DNA of 64,000 bases from Eubacteriaceae bacterium (GCA_012522805.1 JAAYJS010000035.1:23356-87355); one strand, 5' to 3'. Numbered from the stretch's first letter, positions 26,334 through 35,886 are shown. Notes: generated from the sequence alone by a model not told the origin. Numbers and translations: made by a program.

Positions 26334-28097
26334 ATGAAAAATAAATTAAAGCGAACAAAATTGGTATGTACCTTGGGCCCGGCTACGGATGTTGCCGGCA
26401 CCATAGAAGGCTTAATTGACAGAGGCATGAACGTGGTCCGAATGAATTTCTCCCACGGCGACCACGAAGAACATGCAGAACGTATCGCTCAGGTTAAAGC
26501 TGCGCGCAAAAGTATGAAAGTGCCCATTGCCATATTGTTGGACACAAAAGGGCCGGAAATTCGGACAGGTCAACTCGCCGACGGAAAAGTTCATTTAGAA
26601 ACCTACGACGAAGTGATCTTAACGACGGAACAAATACAAGGAGACAAAAACAGAATATCCGTATCCTATTCGGAACTGCCGAAGGATGTAAAGGTCGGCG
26701 ACCGCATTTTAATCGATGACGGTTTAATCGAACTGACCATCATTGACATACCCAACGATACGGAAATTTTATGCCGAATCGACAACGGTGGGGAATTGGG
26801 CGTCCGAAAAGGCGTGAACGTACCCAATGTAAAAATCAACTTACCCGGTTTAACGGAACAAGACGAAAAGGATTTGATCTTTGGTATCGAACAGGGAATC
26901 GACTTCGTTGCAGCCTCCTTTGTCAGAAAACCTCAAGATGTCATTGCGATTAGAAAAATTTTAGATAACCACAGCGGCTCCCACGTTCAAATCATAGCTA
27001 AGATAGAAAATAGAGAAGGAGTCGAAAACATCGACCGCATCTTAGCGGTGTGCGACGGCATCATGGTTGCCCGGGGCGACTTGGGTGTCGAGATACCTCC
27101 GGAAGAGGTACCCCTTGTTCAAAAATCCATTATTCGTAAATGCAACCTATTGGGAAAACCGGTCATCACGGCGACACAAATGTTGGATTCGATGATACGC
27201 AACCCACGACCGACTAGGGCAGAGGTTGCCGATGTGGCCAATGCCGTATTTGACGGTACCGATGCCGTCATGCTTTCAGGTGAAACCGCAGTCGGAACTT
27301 ATCCTCTGGAAACCACTCAAATCATGGCGGATATCGTTCAAAAAATAGAGTCCTCCGATGCCTATAAACGGCGACTAGTCGTAGAACACGGCGAAAACAC
27401 CGTAACCAATGCGGTCAGTTCGGCAGTTGTTTCCATCGTAGAAAATTTAGATGCCAAGGCCATCATCGCTGCATCCGCCTCGGGCTACACACCGAGAATG
27501 CTTGCAAAATACCGCCCCGATTGTAGAATATTTGGGGTTTCCGATAATATCAGAACCGTGCGACGCTTAGCATTGAGCTGGGGTGTTTATTGTATTTACG
27601 TACCTAGATTTGACTCCAACGACGAATTGGTGCACACGGCCATTGATGCGGTAGAGGAACTCAAAGCAATTAAAACCGGGGATACGGTTGTCATTGCTGC
27701 CGGTGTGCCCTTAGGGGTTCAAGGTTACACCAACATGATCATGGTCCATGTTGTGGGCGATGCCGTAATGGACGGAATTGGGATCGGCGACAAACCGGTA
27801 ACCGGTTATGCACGCTTAGTGGATATCGATCATCAAGAGGAGATCGAGGAAGGCGACATTGTTGTCGCTAAAACCTTTAACCACAATTTGGAGTTGCTCT
27901 TGACAAAAGCCGCGGCATTGATTACGGAAGAATCCGGGGGTGTAGAATCGGAAGGTGCAAAATTAGCAAAACAAAATGGCATACCTGCTATTGTTGGGGT
28001 TGCCAAAGCCTTTGAGTTGATCAATGAACAAGATGTCATTACTGTGGATCCTCAACGGGGCGCCGTATATATGGGAAGCGTCAGAATAACCAGATAA
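26334..28097 (+). CDS. pyk: pyruvate kinase with C-terminal PEP-utiliser domain
   Basis: 587 residues. Converts phosphoenolpyruvate and ADP to pyruvate and ATP. Conserved blocks: KLVCTLGPATD (~9), RMNFSHGDHEEH (~36), LLDTKGPEIRTG (~67), IIAKIENREG (~220), VARGDLGVEIP (~243) and VMLSGETAVGTYP (~311). Beyond ~475 residues comes the extra swivelling domain typical of Bacillus and clostridial enzymes, with EEGDIVVAK, LITEESGGVESEGAKLA and the GIPAIVGV motif of PEP-utilising enzymes (its usual catalytic His position is not obvious). ATG 26334 follows AAGGAAG. Ends the dnaE-pfkA-pyk operon at a strong terminator. Confidence 0.96.
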   Translation: MKNKLKRTKLVCTLGPATDVAGTIEGLIDRGMNVVRMNFSHGDHEEHAERIAQVKAARKSMKVPIAILLDTKGPEIRTGQLADGKVHLETYDEVILTTEQIQGDKNRISVSYSELPKDVKVGDRILIDDGLIELTIIDIPNDTEILCRIDNGGELGVRKGVNVPNVKINLPGLTEQDEKDLIFGIEQGIDFVAASFVRKPQDVIAIRKILDNHSGSHVQIIAKIENREGVENIDRILAVCDGIMVARGDLGVEIPPEEVPLVQKSIIRKCNLLGKPVITATQMLDSMIRNPRPTRAEVADVANAVFDGTDAVMLSGETAVGTYPLETTQIMADIVQKIESSDAYKRRLVVEHGENTVTNAVSSAVVSIVENLDAKAIIAASASGYTPRMLAKYRPDCRIFGVSDNIRTVRRLALSWGVYCIYVPRFDSNDELVHTAIDAVEELKAIKTGDTVVIAAGVPLGVQGYTNMIMVHVVGDAVMDGIGIGDKPVTGYARLVDIDHQEEIEEGDIVVAKTFNHNLELLLTKAAALITEESGGVESEGAKLAKQNGIPAIVGVAKAFELINEQDVITVDPQRGAVYMGSVRITR

Positions 28098-28116
28098 AGA
28101 AGATAATAATAAAATA

Positions 28117-28156
28117 AAAAAGCTCCACAATGCTTGTGCATTGGGAGCTTTTTTTA
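28117..28156. terminator. bidirectional terminator between pyk and pfp
   Basis: AAAAAGCTCC-A-CAATGC pairs with GCATTGGGAGCTTTTTT around loop TTGT (28134-28137), with one bulged A. A/T runs on both sides allow termination of both convergent genes. Confidence 0.85.
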
Positions 28157-28173
28157 TATATGGTCGCATTAAA

Positions 28174-29421
28174 TCATGGCGTTGCCAATACTTTTTTCAG
28201 CTTAGCAAATCTCGGCAAGCCGTCGATGAGTGGGGGTGTCGAAGGGATGGCAATGAGTGGTGCAGCATAGTCCACAAATTCTTGGGTCACAAAATTGCCC
28301 TCTTCGTTGATCCATTCTCTTGGAATGACCTTTTCCACGTTGGCGGCTTTTTTGAGTTCGACTAATTTCATTTCACATCGATAGGGTTGGTTGGATATGC
28401 GCTCGTAGGCAACCATATAACCTGAATAACCTTCGATGGCTTTTTGTACAGCCGTTACACCTGCCAAGTAAGCTTCGTCTACATCTATCTTTGAACCCCA
28501 GTGGGAGGCACAGCGTTGCAGCAACGAAAACTCGATACCGCGTACTTTTCCGCCAATCATATATTTTAAGTAATTGGATAAAACCGATGCAGCACCGCCG
28601 AGTTGGGCGTGTCCAGAAGAGTTCCTTGCGATGTCTTCTGTGACCAGTTCGGGAAGAAACTTGCCTTCTTTGGTTTTAACACCTTCCGAAACGGCGATCA
28701 TAACCTTCTTTTTTTCCTTAAAGACCTTATAGGTATCTTGGAGCATGGTGTCCATATCGAAGGGAACTTCCGGCAAATAAATTAAATCCGGACCGCAACC
28801 GTGGGTGGCGGCCAGTGCTGTTGCTGCTGTCAACCAACCGGCATGCCGTCCCATGACTTCAAGGACACAAATCATGGTATTATCGTACACATTGGCATCT
28901 TTGTGGACTTCCATGGTAGCAGTGGCGATATAGCGTGCAGCGGAAGCATAGCCCGGACAATGGTCCGTACCGTATAAATCGTTGTCGATGGTTTTCGGAA
29001 CACCTAGAATTCGACATTCATAATTCTGTTTCTCTAAATATTTGGATATCTTAAGACAAGTATCCATGGAGTCGTTTCCGCCATTATAAAAGAAATAGCG
29101 GATGTTATATTTTTTAAAAACTTCTAGAATTTTAATATAATCGGCATCATCGATATCAGGATCTGTTAGTTTGTAACGGCAAGATCCCAACTCGGAAGAT
29201 GGCGTTGTTTTTAGTAATTGTATTTCTGCCGGATCTTCTTGCCCGATATCGTAGAGTTGCTCGTTCAGGATTCCGACGATACCATGAGCTGCACCGTAAA
29301 CTTTCTCGATGACATCGTTTCTTTTAAGAGCCTCCGTAAAGACACCGGCAGCTGAAGCGTTGATGACCGCTGTGGGCCCTCCGGATTGCCCGAAGATAAG
29401 GTTTCCTTTTAAAGTGCTCAT
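28174..29421 (-). CDS. pfp: PPi-type phosphofructokinase (diphosphate:fructose-6-phosphate 1-phosphotransferase)
   Basis: 415 residues. The donor loop reads GGNDSMDT (Asp replacing the ATP-type Gly) and is followed by VPKTIDNDLYGTDHCPG (Lys of PKTIDND); both mark the pyrophosphate-dependent class. EVMGRHAGWLTAA is also present. It makes fructose 1,6-bisphosphate reversibly from pyrophosphate, saving ATP. ATG 29421 is chosen because AGGAGG lies eight bases upstream; the GTG at 29427 is closer than usual. It converges on the ATP-PFK/pyk operon. Some members of this class use ATP in vivo, so donor use is inferred from the two residues. Confidence 0.92.
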   Translation of the reverse strand: MSTLKGNLIFGQSGGPTAVINASAAGVFTEALKRNDVIEKVYGAAHGIVGILNEQLYDIGQEDPAEIQLLKTTPSSELGSCRYKLTDPDIDDADYIKILEVFKKYNIRYFFYNGGNDSMDTCLKISKYLEKQNYECRILGVPKTIDNDLYGTDHCPGYASAARYIATATMEVHKDANVYDNTMICVLEVMGRHAGWLTAATALAATHGCGPDLIYLPEVPFDMDTMLQDTYKVFKEKKKVMIAVSEGVKTKEGKFLPELVTEDIARNSSGHAQLGGAASVLSNYLKYMIGGKVRGIEFSLLQRCASHWGSKIDVDEAYLAGVTAVQKAIEGYSGYMVAYERISNQPYRCEMKLVELKKAANVEKVIPREWINEEGNFVTQEFVDYAAPLIAIPSTPPLIDGLPRFAKLKKVLATP

Positions 29422-29427
29422 GTTCAC

Positions 29428-29736
29428 TCACCTCCTCCTTTAAACTTACTTAAAGGAAAATAATTGTAACATACAAAATATTAAAATAATAGGCTTATTA
29501 TGTAAAATGTAGGGTGATATCGATTACATGTTATCCACGACGTACAGATGATGGATTGGTCAATCAAATCTTCTACTTTGGGAAAGTCAACGCATCTACA
29601 ATCATTAGCAAATTTACATTTGATAGGATGTGCTCATTATGTTTCAGCACACAAGCCGGTATCCGTCGTGCTGGTAGTGGCTGAGCAACCGCTCATGCAA
29701 TCCCGATATTCTAAATATAAAAATAAAAGGCAAAAC
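29428..29736. other. intergenic region upstream of pfp, no gene recognised
   Basis: Probably holds the pfp promoter on the minus strand (TACAAT-like -10 near 29464-29469 with a poor -35). A 67-codon frame on the + strand (29548-29751) has no ribosome site and no family resemblance. Confidence 0.4.
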
Positions 29737-29777
29737 AAAACGTTCGCCTGAGAAAGAAAATCTCATACGAACGTTTT
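29737..29777 (-). terminator. terminator of the CorC-type gene
   Basis: AAAACGTTCG (29737-29746) pairs with CGAACGTTTT (29768-29777), and inside it TGAGA (29749-29753) pairs with TCTCA (29761-29765). Read on the minus strand the stem is followed by TTTTGTTTTG; T's also follow on the + strand. Confidence 0.75.
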
Positions 29778-29824
29778 TTACTGAATCTAATTTCTACTGA
29801 ATCAAATCGGTTGGAACCCGTCGG

Positions 29825-31132
29825 TTACGAGGGATCTTCCGATTCAGATTTCTCATTGGTTGCTTCTTCCGCTTCGGGCAAATCTAAGCGCGTTACTTTG
29901 ATTTCTGTAACGGCTTTATGGGTAGACTTTGTTACCAGCACCTCCACATTTTGATACTGAAAAGTTTCTCCGGGGTTTGGTAGGTGGTTAAACTGTTCGA
30001 TCACCCAGCCGTTTACCGTATTGGATTCTAACTCCACATTTTTAAAATCTATTTGGAAGTACTCAAACATGTCAATTAAGTTGGCATGACAAGAAACCAA
30101 AGTGGATTTATCGTCGATGGGTCTAAATTTATCGTCTATTTCGTCGTGCTCGTCCCAAATATCGCCGACCAATTCTTCTAAGATATCTTCCATGGTGACC
30201 AACCCGAATGTTCCGCCAAATTCGTCCGCGATGATGGCCATGTGGGTTTTAGAAACTTGTAGTTGCTTTAACAAAAGGGATATTTTAGTATTTTCCGTCG
30301 CATAAACGACATTGGATATAATTTGATTGAGAGAATCCACCTTGGCACGATACAAATAATGAAAGTCTTTTTCGTGGATCATACCGATGATGTTGTCGAT
30401 GGTATCTCGGTAAACCGGCAATCTCGAATAGCCGTGGGTTGCAAAGGCGAGGTCTATTTCCTTCATGGGGGCGTTAATTTCAACGGCTGTAATGTCCACA
30501 CGGGGAATCGCGATGTCACTTGCGTTCAGGTCATCAAACTCGATGGCCGAACGTATTAAATCGACTTCGTGTTTTTCCAAAACCCCTTCCGTCTCAGCTT
30601 CATCGACGATGGTCATCAACTCTTCGTCGGTGTAGTTGGGTTCATCCTTGGATTTAATGAATTTGCGAACGAGCATTTTCCACAATTCGAATAAAAAAGT
30701 AATCGGCGTTAAGACAACCATGATGATCCTCATCAGTCCGACAGTTCTTAACGTAAAGACTTCTGCAAATTCCTTGGCAAAACTTTTCGGTGTAATCTCA
30801 CCGACCAGTAAAATAGCAGCAGTGGAAATGGCTGTTGCAATGGGAACGCCATAATGTCCCATGGCAAATTGCGTGACGATGACGGTGGTCATCGAAGCGA
30901 TGGCTATATTGACAATATTGTTTCCGACCAAAATAGTGGAAAGCAATCGGTCAAAATCTTCACTGATATTTAAGACCATTTGTGCGCGCTGTGCGCGTTT
31001 GTCTTCGTTCGAAGCATAATTTTTTATGCGGATGCGATTATAAGATGAAAAAGCAGTTTCTGAAGCAGAAAAATAAGCAGACAAGATTAGGAGCAAAATT
31101 AATATGCCCGCAGAAGGACCGTCTGTGTCCAT
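29825..31132 (-). CDS. HlyC/CorC-family membrane protein (DUF21-CBS-CorC_HlyC)
   Basis: 435 residues. N-terminal DUF21 domain with about four membrane segments (AGILILLLILSAYFSASETAF at ~8-28, then ~60-135). A CBS pair occupies ~205-330 (IAIPRVDITAVEI; SRLPVYRDTIDNIIGMIHEKD; FGGTFGLVTMEDILEELVGDI), followed by the acidic CorC_HlyC domain (~345-415). Proteins of this family are linked to Mg2+ or Co2+ efflux; the older name hemolysin is not informative. The AAGGAGG is 12 bases upstream of ATG 31132, a long spacing, but a stop codon closes the frame just above. Stands alone on the minus strand downstream of the walRK operon. Confidence 0.9.
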   Translation of the reverse strand: MDTDGPSAGILILLLILSAYFSASETAFSSYNRIRIKNYASNEDKRAQRAQMVLNISEDFDRLLSTILVGNNIVNIAIASMTTVIVTQFAMGHYGVPIATAISTAAILLVGEITPKSFAKEFAEVFTLRTVGLMRIIMVVLTPITFLFELWKMLVRKFIKSKDEPNYTDEELMTIVDEAETEGVLEKHEVDLIRSAIEFDDLNASDIAIPRVDITAVEINAPMKEIDLAFATHGYSRLPVYRDTIDNIIGMIHEKDFHYLYRAKVDSLNQIISNVVYATENTKISLLLKQLQVSKTHMAIIADEFGGTFGLVTMEDILEELVGDIWDEHDEIDDKFRPIDDKSTLVSCHANLIDMFEYFQIDFKNVELESNTVNGWVIEQFNHLPNPGETFQYQNVEVLVTKSTHKAVTEIKVTRLDLPEAEEATNEKSESEDPS

Positions 31133-31326
31133 AAGCTTTTACTTCCTCCTTAATTAGTTCGATAGTGTTTTAATTTTTTGGTAGTTACCATTAAGTATAT
31201 CATTATTTATTTTAGATGTATAGAAAATTAGGCAGATTTGTGAGAATTGGCTCTTTTTGAAGAGATTTAACGAAAAACGGATTGCCTATTGTTGTTAAAT
31301 GAAGGAATCGTCATAGCATTTTTCAG

Positions 31327-31363
31327 GAAAACCCGGTTCTTAAACGAAAAGAACCGGGTTTTC
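31327..31363 (-). terminator. 15-bp perfect hairpin downstream of the walRK-lipoprotein operon
   Basis: GAAAACCCGGTTCTT (31327-31341) and AAGAACCGGGTTTTC (31349-31363) are exact inverted copies with a 7-base loop. On the minus strand the stem ends in TTTTCC, so it can act as a terminator about 185 bases after the lipoprotein stop. A smaller hairpin CTTGATTG/CAATCAAG lies at 31372-31392. No gene is seen in 31133-31547. Confidence 0.6.
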
Positions 31364-31547
31364 TAGTGTGGCTTGATTGAATCCCAATCAAGAAGTTGAT
31401 AAGAGCGCTAGTCCCATGAGTTGTCTGTGCCAAAGGTCCTTTAATTTTCTCATAGCGATGACTTTATCTTTCTAACAAGAAAATAGCGTCATTAAATTAT
31501 TTTATCAATCAACCACGCTGTAAAATGATTGGGGCCATGGTGCAATC

Positions 31548-32678
31548 TTACTCTTTATGCAACCGATAGTGTAAAGCGTAAACATCAATCATTTTATCGC
31601 CAATGGGTTCCGCCGATTGGAAACGCTCGATAGAAAAGTATAAATTTTGACTTTTCGGCTCGATCATAATGGCGGAGGCCAACTTTAAGGGGGCCGTTAT
31701 TTGCACGATGTTTTTGCCCAGAAGGTCCGTATAATAAATCGCTTCCAAGGGTTGTTCCGTGGGTTTATTACCTCGCGTAAAAAAGATTCCCGAATCGTCC
31801 GGTGCAATAAATACCCTTTTGATGTTACCGCTATAGAGGATGACGGGTGGTTGGGGATCTCTCAAATTGTAGGTGTAGAGTTTATTATCCGCATTGGTTT
31901 CTTGAATGAAAGCCAAGGTGCCGGTATGTCGATTGTAATCGAAATAAGCTACATTGGAATCCAGTAAAGTGGGTTTTAAATTTTCTTCCGACATATCGAC
32001 CATGTAGAGTCTTTTTTTCTCATCTTTTGGGGTTTGTCCAATGTAAATCATCTTATTTAACTCAGGGTCGTAGGCGAGTTCACTAATTTGATGGTTTTCA
32101 ACGTTTTTATAAACCTTTCTGTGCTGATTGTGATCCGTAACGATGATTTCATTTTTACTGTTGGCATAGAGTACGCTGTCGTCATGAACAAAACAAAATG
32201 GTGAAGTGACAGAATAGTCCGGATGTGAAATGGTCTCGGTGATACTTTTATCAAGAGATGTCCACATTAATTGTTGATTGCCGATGCCGGTGTCGATGTT
32301 ACCGGTAGGTGCGCTTTCTTGTTGCAGATAATAGATGCCCTCCTTGTTTTCATCAAAGCGAACCATATGATGAATTTTGTCCGAGAGGATCAGATTGCTC
32401 AATTTGTTTTCAGCGCTTTGATCAAAAATATTGATGGCGTTGGATGCCGGTGCTGCAGAGGAACGATCTATCAAAAGCAGTGTTTGTCTTTGCGGATCAT
32501 AACCTTGCACAACGCCGGCTGTCAGGTATTGGTACTCTAAAATTTCTGCCGTCTGGTTTGGATTTTCATCCCTCATGGGCATGGGCCGATCCTTTAGAAA
32601 AAGGATTGAGCTGCAGCCGGATAATAGAAGTGTTAAAAGGATCAGCAAACAGATTAATTTGGTTTTAATTGGATTCAT
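31548..32678 (-). CDS. putative lipoprotein with beta-propeller-like repeats, walRK operon
   Basis: 376 residues. Signal peptide with lipobox LLSGC (residues ~17-21), so the protein is probably anchored outside the membrane. The rest has recurring aromatic-rich strands (GIYYLQQ, VLYANSKNEI, KMIYIGQTPKDE, LAFIQETNADNKLYTYNL, IFFTRGN) like TolB/WD40-type propellers. No enzymatic motif is seen. ATG 32678 has GAAGAGG upstream and lies within the end of walK (14-base overlap), so it is translated with the kinase. In Bacillus this operon position is held by YycH/YycI, regulators of WalK; this protein looks different and might replace them (inference). Confidence 0.75.
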   Translation of the reverse strand: MNPIKTKLICLLILLTLLLSGCSSILFLKDRPMPMRDENPNQTAEILEYQYLTAGVVQGYDPQRQTLLLIDRSSAAPASNAINIFDQSAENKLSNLILSDKIHHMVRFDENKEGIYYLQQESAPTGNIDTGIGNQQLMWTSLDKSITETISHPDYSVTSPFCFVHDDSVLYANSKNEIIVTDHNQHRKVYKNVENHQISELAYDPELNKMIYIGQTPKDEKKRLYMVDMSEENLKPTLLDSNVAYFDYNRHTGTLAFIQETNADNKLYTYNLRDPQPPVILYSGNIKRVFIAPDDSGIFFTRGNKPTEQPLEAIYYTDLLGKNIVQITAPLKLASAIMIEPKSQNLYFSIERFQSAEPIGDKMIDVYALHYRLHKE

Positions 32679-34476
32679 TGTTGACCTCTTCATCTTCCAA
32701 ATAGATAATGGGCAGGTTGACAATCATATTGGTTCCTTCGCCTTCATGGCTATCCACTTGGATATAGCCGTTGTGTTTATCGATAATTTCTTTGACCAAG
32801 TTGAGACCGATACCGGCACCACCTTCGCCTTCGGAGCGCGCTCGATCTTCTTCGACCCGATAAAATGCATCGAAAATCTTGGATTTCTCGTTGTCGGAAA
32901 TACCGATGCCGTAGTCTCGAACGGAAACGGTCACATAGTTTTGATTTTCAGGGTTCAGTGCCGCAAAAACATTGATGACATCTCCTCGGTCCGAGTATTT
33001 AATGCTGTTGTGGATGATGTTGGTAAAAAGTTGCTGCAGGCGATCATAATCTCCGAAGACCATGGGCATATTGGGGTCTCCATTTAAAAGGATATTGATT
33101 TCCTTGGCAGAGGATTTGACGCGCATATGGCCCACCACCGTTTCCAACAATTGATAAATATCGACATTCGTTTTATTGATATCGAATTCCGGTAGGTCGT
33201 ATTGATGAATGTTGATCAGATCGTCTACCAAACGTAACAAACGATGTCCTTCTTTGTTAATGGAATGCAGGGATTTGGAGAGGATCGCTTTGTCTTCGAT
33301 ATTGCGACGGAGCAACATGTCTGTATAACCAATGATGGTGGTTAAAGGCGTGCGCAATTCATGGGAAACCGAAGAGATGAACTTTTTCTGTTCCTTTTCC
33401 AAATGTTTATGGGCCGTAATATTTCTGATTAGAATCAAATAATTGACCTCTAAATCGTTACCCGAAGTCGGGCTGCCGATGATGAGCAATTGCTTGTTGT
33501 CTACCTCGATCTCTTCGATGACATGGGGCACACCGGAGCGCAATTTGTCATAAATGTCTCGCAAGAAGGACTGATATTGAAAGTCGTAGATACTCTTCGG
33601 GTTGTTGACATTAAAATAAGTTCGGATATAGGAGTTGTAAGAGATAACGCGTCCGTCTTTATCTAAACCTAAAACACCGTCGTCCAAGGCAGCTAAAAGA
33701 CTTGCCAAACGTTTTCTCTCTGAATCCAGCTGACGTATGGTCATGTTAATATTTTCAGTCATGTTGTTGTAGACTTGAGTTAAATCGCCAATTTCGTCAT
33801 TTTTAAAATATTGAATCGTAGCATCGTAGTGGCCATCGGCAATTTTGCCGGAGAGTTCCGTCAATTCCTTTAAGGGCGATATAAAATGATTGGTAAAATT
33901 TAAAATGACCACGATCAGTGCAATAAAACCGAGGATGCCCCCAAACACATAGAGGAGTGTAAAACTCTTGAGCAGCGTGTCCGTAGTACTTAAAGATTCG
34001 ATTGTAACGATGTACCCAATCGTGGACGTATCAATTTTTAAAGGGGAAACATAAAAGATTTGCGTTTTTGTGTTGTGCTTGTTGACGGTCATGACTTGAC
34101 TTTGGCTGTCCATGGCCATCGTCAGCTCGTCGCTGATGTAAGGCCGATCCACACTGTCGTAGGAATCCAGAAGAAAATGCCCCTCAGCATTATATAAAAG
34201 AAAGCGATGTCCGATAAAGCGACTGAGTCTGCTGGAATAAAGGCGATGGTTTTGATTAAAATCGTCCTTTGCACTGTCTATGGGTTTGTCGTAGAGCTTG
34301 AGTGTTTCCACCACCGCCAATTGTGCATCTTGAACCGTCTCTTGGGTTTCGGAGATTTTGTTATCGATGCTGATGTACCAAAAACCTTGTAAAACCAGAA
34401 AGTAGATGAATATAAATGACCCTATATATAGGGTCATGTTATACAAAATCATCCGGGCTCGATAATTTAATTGCAT
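32665..34476 (-). CDS. walK: sensor histidine kinase WalK/VicK
   Basis: 603 residues. Two membrane segments (~12-33 and ~172-197) enclose an extracytoplasmic sensor domain; then HAMP (~198-250), PAS (~258-330), H-box SVSHELRTPLTTIIGY (phospho-His at ~375) and HATPase with NIIHNSIKYS (N-box), RDYGIGIS (G1) and GEGGAGIGLNLVK (G2). This matches WalK, the essential cell-wall homeostasis kinase. ATG 34476 overlaps the walR stop by one base (TAATG), with GAGGAAAA as ribosome site. The order walR-walK-lipoprotein is one operon. Confidence 0.93.
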   Translation of the reverse strand: MQLNYRARMILYNMTLYIGSFIFIYFLVLQGFWYISIDNKISETQETVQDAQLAVVETLKLYDKPIDSAKDDFNQNHRLYSSRLSRFIGHRFLLYNAEGHFLLDSYDSVDRPYISDELTMAMDSQSQVMTVNKHNTKTQIFYVSPLKIDTSTIGYIVTIESLSTTDTLLKSFTLLYVFGGILGFIALIVVILNFTNHFISPLKELTELSGKIADGHYDATIQYFKNDEIGDLTQVYNNMTENINMTIRQLDSERKRLASLLAALDDGVLGLDKDGRVISYNSYIRTYFNVNNPKSIYDFQYQSFLRDIYDKLRSGVPHVIEEIEVDNKQLLIIGSPTSGNDLEVNYLILIRNITAHKHLEKEQKKFISSVSHELRTPLTTIIGYTDMLLRRNIEDKAILSKSLHSINKEGHRLLRLVDDLINIHQYDLPEFDINKTNVDIYQLLETVVGHMRVKSSAKEINILLNGDPNMPMVFGDYDRLQQLFTNIIHNSIKYSDRGDVINVFAALNPENQNYVTVSVRDYGIGISDNEKSKIFDAFYRVEEDRARSEGEGGAGIGLNLVKEIIDKHNGYIQVDSHEGEGTNMIVNLPIIYLEDEEVNNESN

Positions 34477-35165
34477 TAAATTTTCCTCATCTTGTAGCCG
34501 ATGCCAAAAACCGTTTGGATATATTTATTGGGTTGCGAATCAATTTTTCTTCGTATTCTTTGAATGTGCATATCCACCGTTCGGGTGTCGCCGTAGTAAT
34601 CGTAGCCCCAAATTTTTTCTAACAGTACATCTCTGGAAAAGACCTTGTCCGGATGGCTCATTAAGAGCAAGAGCAAGTCGAACTCCTTTGGTGTCAGGTG
34701 TACATTTTCGTCTTTTACTTTTAAGGAACGTTCATCGGGGCTTAAAACCAGGTCGCCGTTGGTGATGATTTTGGGGATTTGAATTTTAGGCTCGTCTCCT
34801 TTTTTGACACGGCGCAGGAGAGCTTTAATACGGGCCAAGAGCTCGCGGTTATCAAAGGGCTTGGTTAAATAATCGTCGGCGCCCAATTCCAATCCTAAAA
34901 CCTTGTTGACGATGTCGGTTTTAGCCGTCAAAAAAATAATGGGAATATTGAGTTCAGGCATAATTTCTTTGCAGACATCGTAGCCATTTTTTTTCGGTAA
35001 CATGATATCCAATACCATTAAATCCGGATGATAACTCCTCGCTTTTGCAATTGCTTCTTCGCCATCGTAGGCGGTTTCCACGAGGTAGCCTTCAAATTCT
35101 AGTTCCATTTTAATCAGTTCGACAATGGAGGCTTCATCATCTACGACTAATATTTTTTCGTTCAT
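34476..35165 (-). CDS. walR: response regulator WalR/VicR (OmpR family)
   Basis: 229 residues. Receiver domain with DDE at 9-11, phospho-acceptor in MVLDIMLPKKNGYDV (Asp ~53), FLTAKTD and TKPFDNRELLARIKALLRR, then a winged-helix DNA-binding domain with LTPKEFDLLLLLMSHPDKVFSR and TVDMHIQRIRRKID. WalR controls autolysins such as NlpC/P60 and M23 peptidases in Firmicutes, so the FtsX-partner M23 gene in this window is a plausible target. Start ATG 35165 follows AAAGGAG. The TtcA-like gene lies 10 bases upstream and may be cotranscribed. Confidence 0.95.
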   Translation of the reverse strand: MNEKILVVDDEASIVELIKMELEFEGYLVETAYDGEEAIAKARSYHPDLMVLDIMLPKKNGYDVCKEIMPELNIPIIFLTAKTDIVNKVLGLELGADDYLTKPFDNRELLARIKALLRRVKKGDEPKIQIPKIITNGDLVLSPDERSLKVKDENVHLTPKEFDLLLLLMSHPDKVFSRDVLLEKIWGYDYYGDTRTVDMHIQRIRRKIDSQPNKYIQTVFGIGYKMRKI

Positions 35166-35175
35166 GTGTACTCCT

Positions 35176-35886
35176 TTAAAACCATAATCTAAATTGCTTT
35201 TTATTCTGGATAGCAGTCATGATTTTATCATCTAAATCAGGCATCCTATGTTTTAATGTTTGAATCAATTGTTTGATCTCTTCTCGTTTGGTCGCGCCGT
35301 CTATGGGACAGGTGTTGGCGACAATGGGCAATTGTTGGACTGCTTTGCTGTTCAGGATCTCCATCTCTTTCAAATAGACAAAGGGTCGAATCAGCGTGAT
35401 GTCTTTACGATCCAAGTACGTCACCGGTAAAAAAGTATTGATGCGCCCCTCATAAAAGAGGCTCATTAAAAAAGTCTCGATGACATCGTCGGCATGGTGA
35501 CCAAAGGCAATTTTTTTGCAGTTTCTGGATAACGCCAAATTGTGAAGAGCGCCGCGTTTCATCCTGGCACAAAAGGCACAGGGGTTTTTCTCGTGTCGCG
35601 TTTCAAATACAATTGGACCGATCTTTGTTTTTTGAATCGTGTAGGGGATATCCAGCTGCGCACAAAATTTTTGAATCGGTGAAAAATCCATCCCTTTAAA
35701 GCCCATATCCAAGGTGATCGCTTCAAGTTCAAAAGGGTGGGGCGAAAACAGCCTGTACCGGGAAAGTGCAGACAATAAAGCAACGGAATCTTTCCCTCCG
35801 GAAACGCCCACGGCAATTCTATCGCCGGGTTGTATCATAGAAAAAGTTTCAATCCCTTTGCGCATGATGCTTAATATTTTTTTCAT
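35176..35886 (-). CDS. TtcA-like tRNA 2-thiolation enzyme (PP-loop ATPase)
   Basis: 236 residues. PP-loop SGGKDSVAL (~30-38), conserved CAFCARMKRGAL (CxxC, ~108-119), and FGHHADDVIETFLM (~132-145), plus NTCP near 197. The CxxC plus a third Cys fits a [4Fe-4S] cluster used to activate sulfur in the TtcA/TtuA family. The protein is shorter than E. coli TtcA but typical for clostridial members. ATG 35886 begins MKKILSIMRKG. Target base (cytidine 32 or other) is not predictable by eye. It ends 10 bases before walR. Confidence 0.85.
   Translation of the reverse strand: MKKILSIMRKGIETFSMIQPGDRIAVGVSGGKDSVALLSALSRYRLFSPHPFELEAITLDMGFKGMDFSPIQKFCAQLDIPYTIQKTKIGPIVFETRHEKNPCAFCARMKRGALHNLALSRNCKKIAFGHHADDVIETFLMSLFYEGRINTFLPVTYLDRKDITLIRPFVYLKEMEILNSKAVQQLPIVANTCPIDGATKREEIKQLIQTLKHRMPDLDDKIMTAIQNKKQFRLWF

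Noticed and set aside
29548..29751. 67-codon + strand frame upstream of pfp
   Set aside because: No ribosome site; ends within a terminator hairpin.
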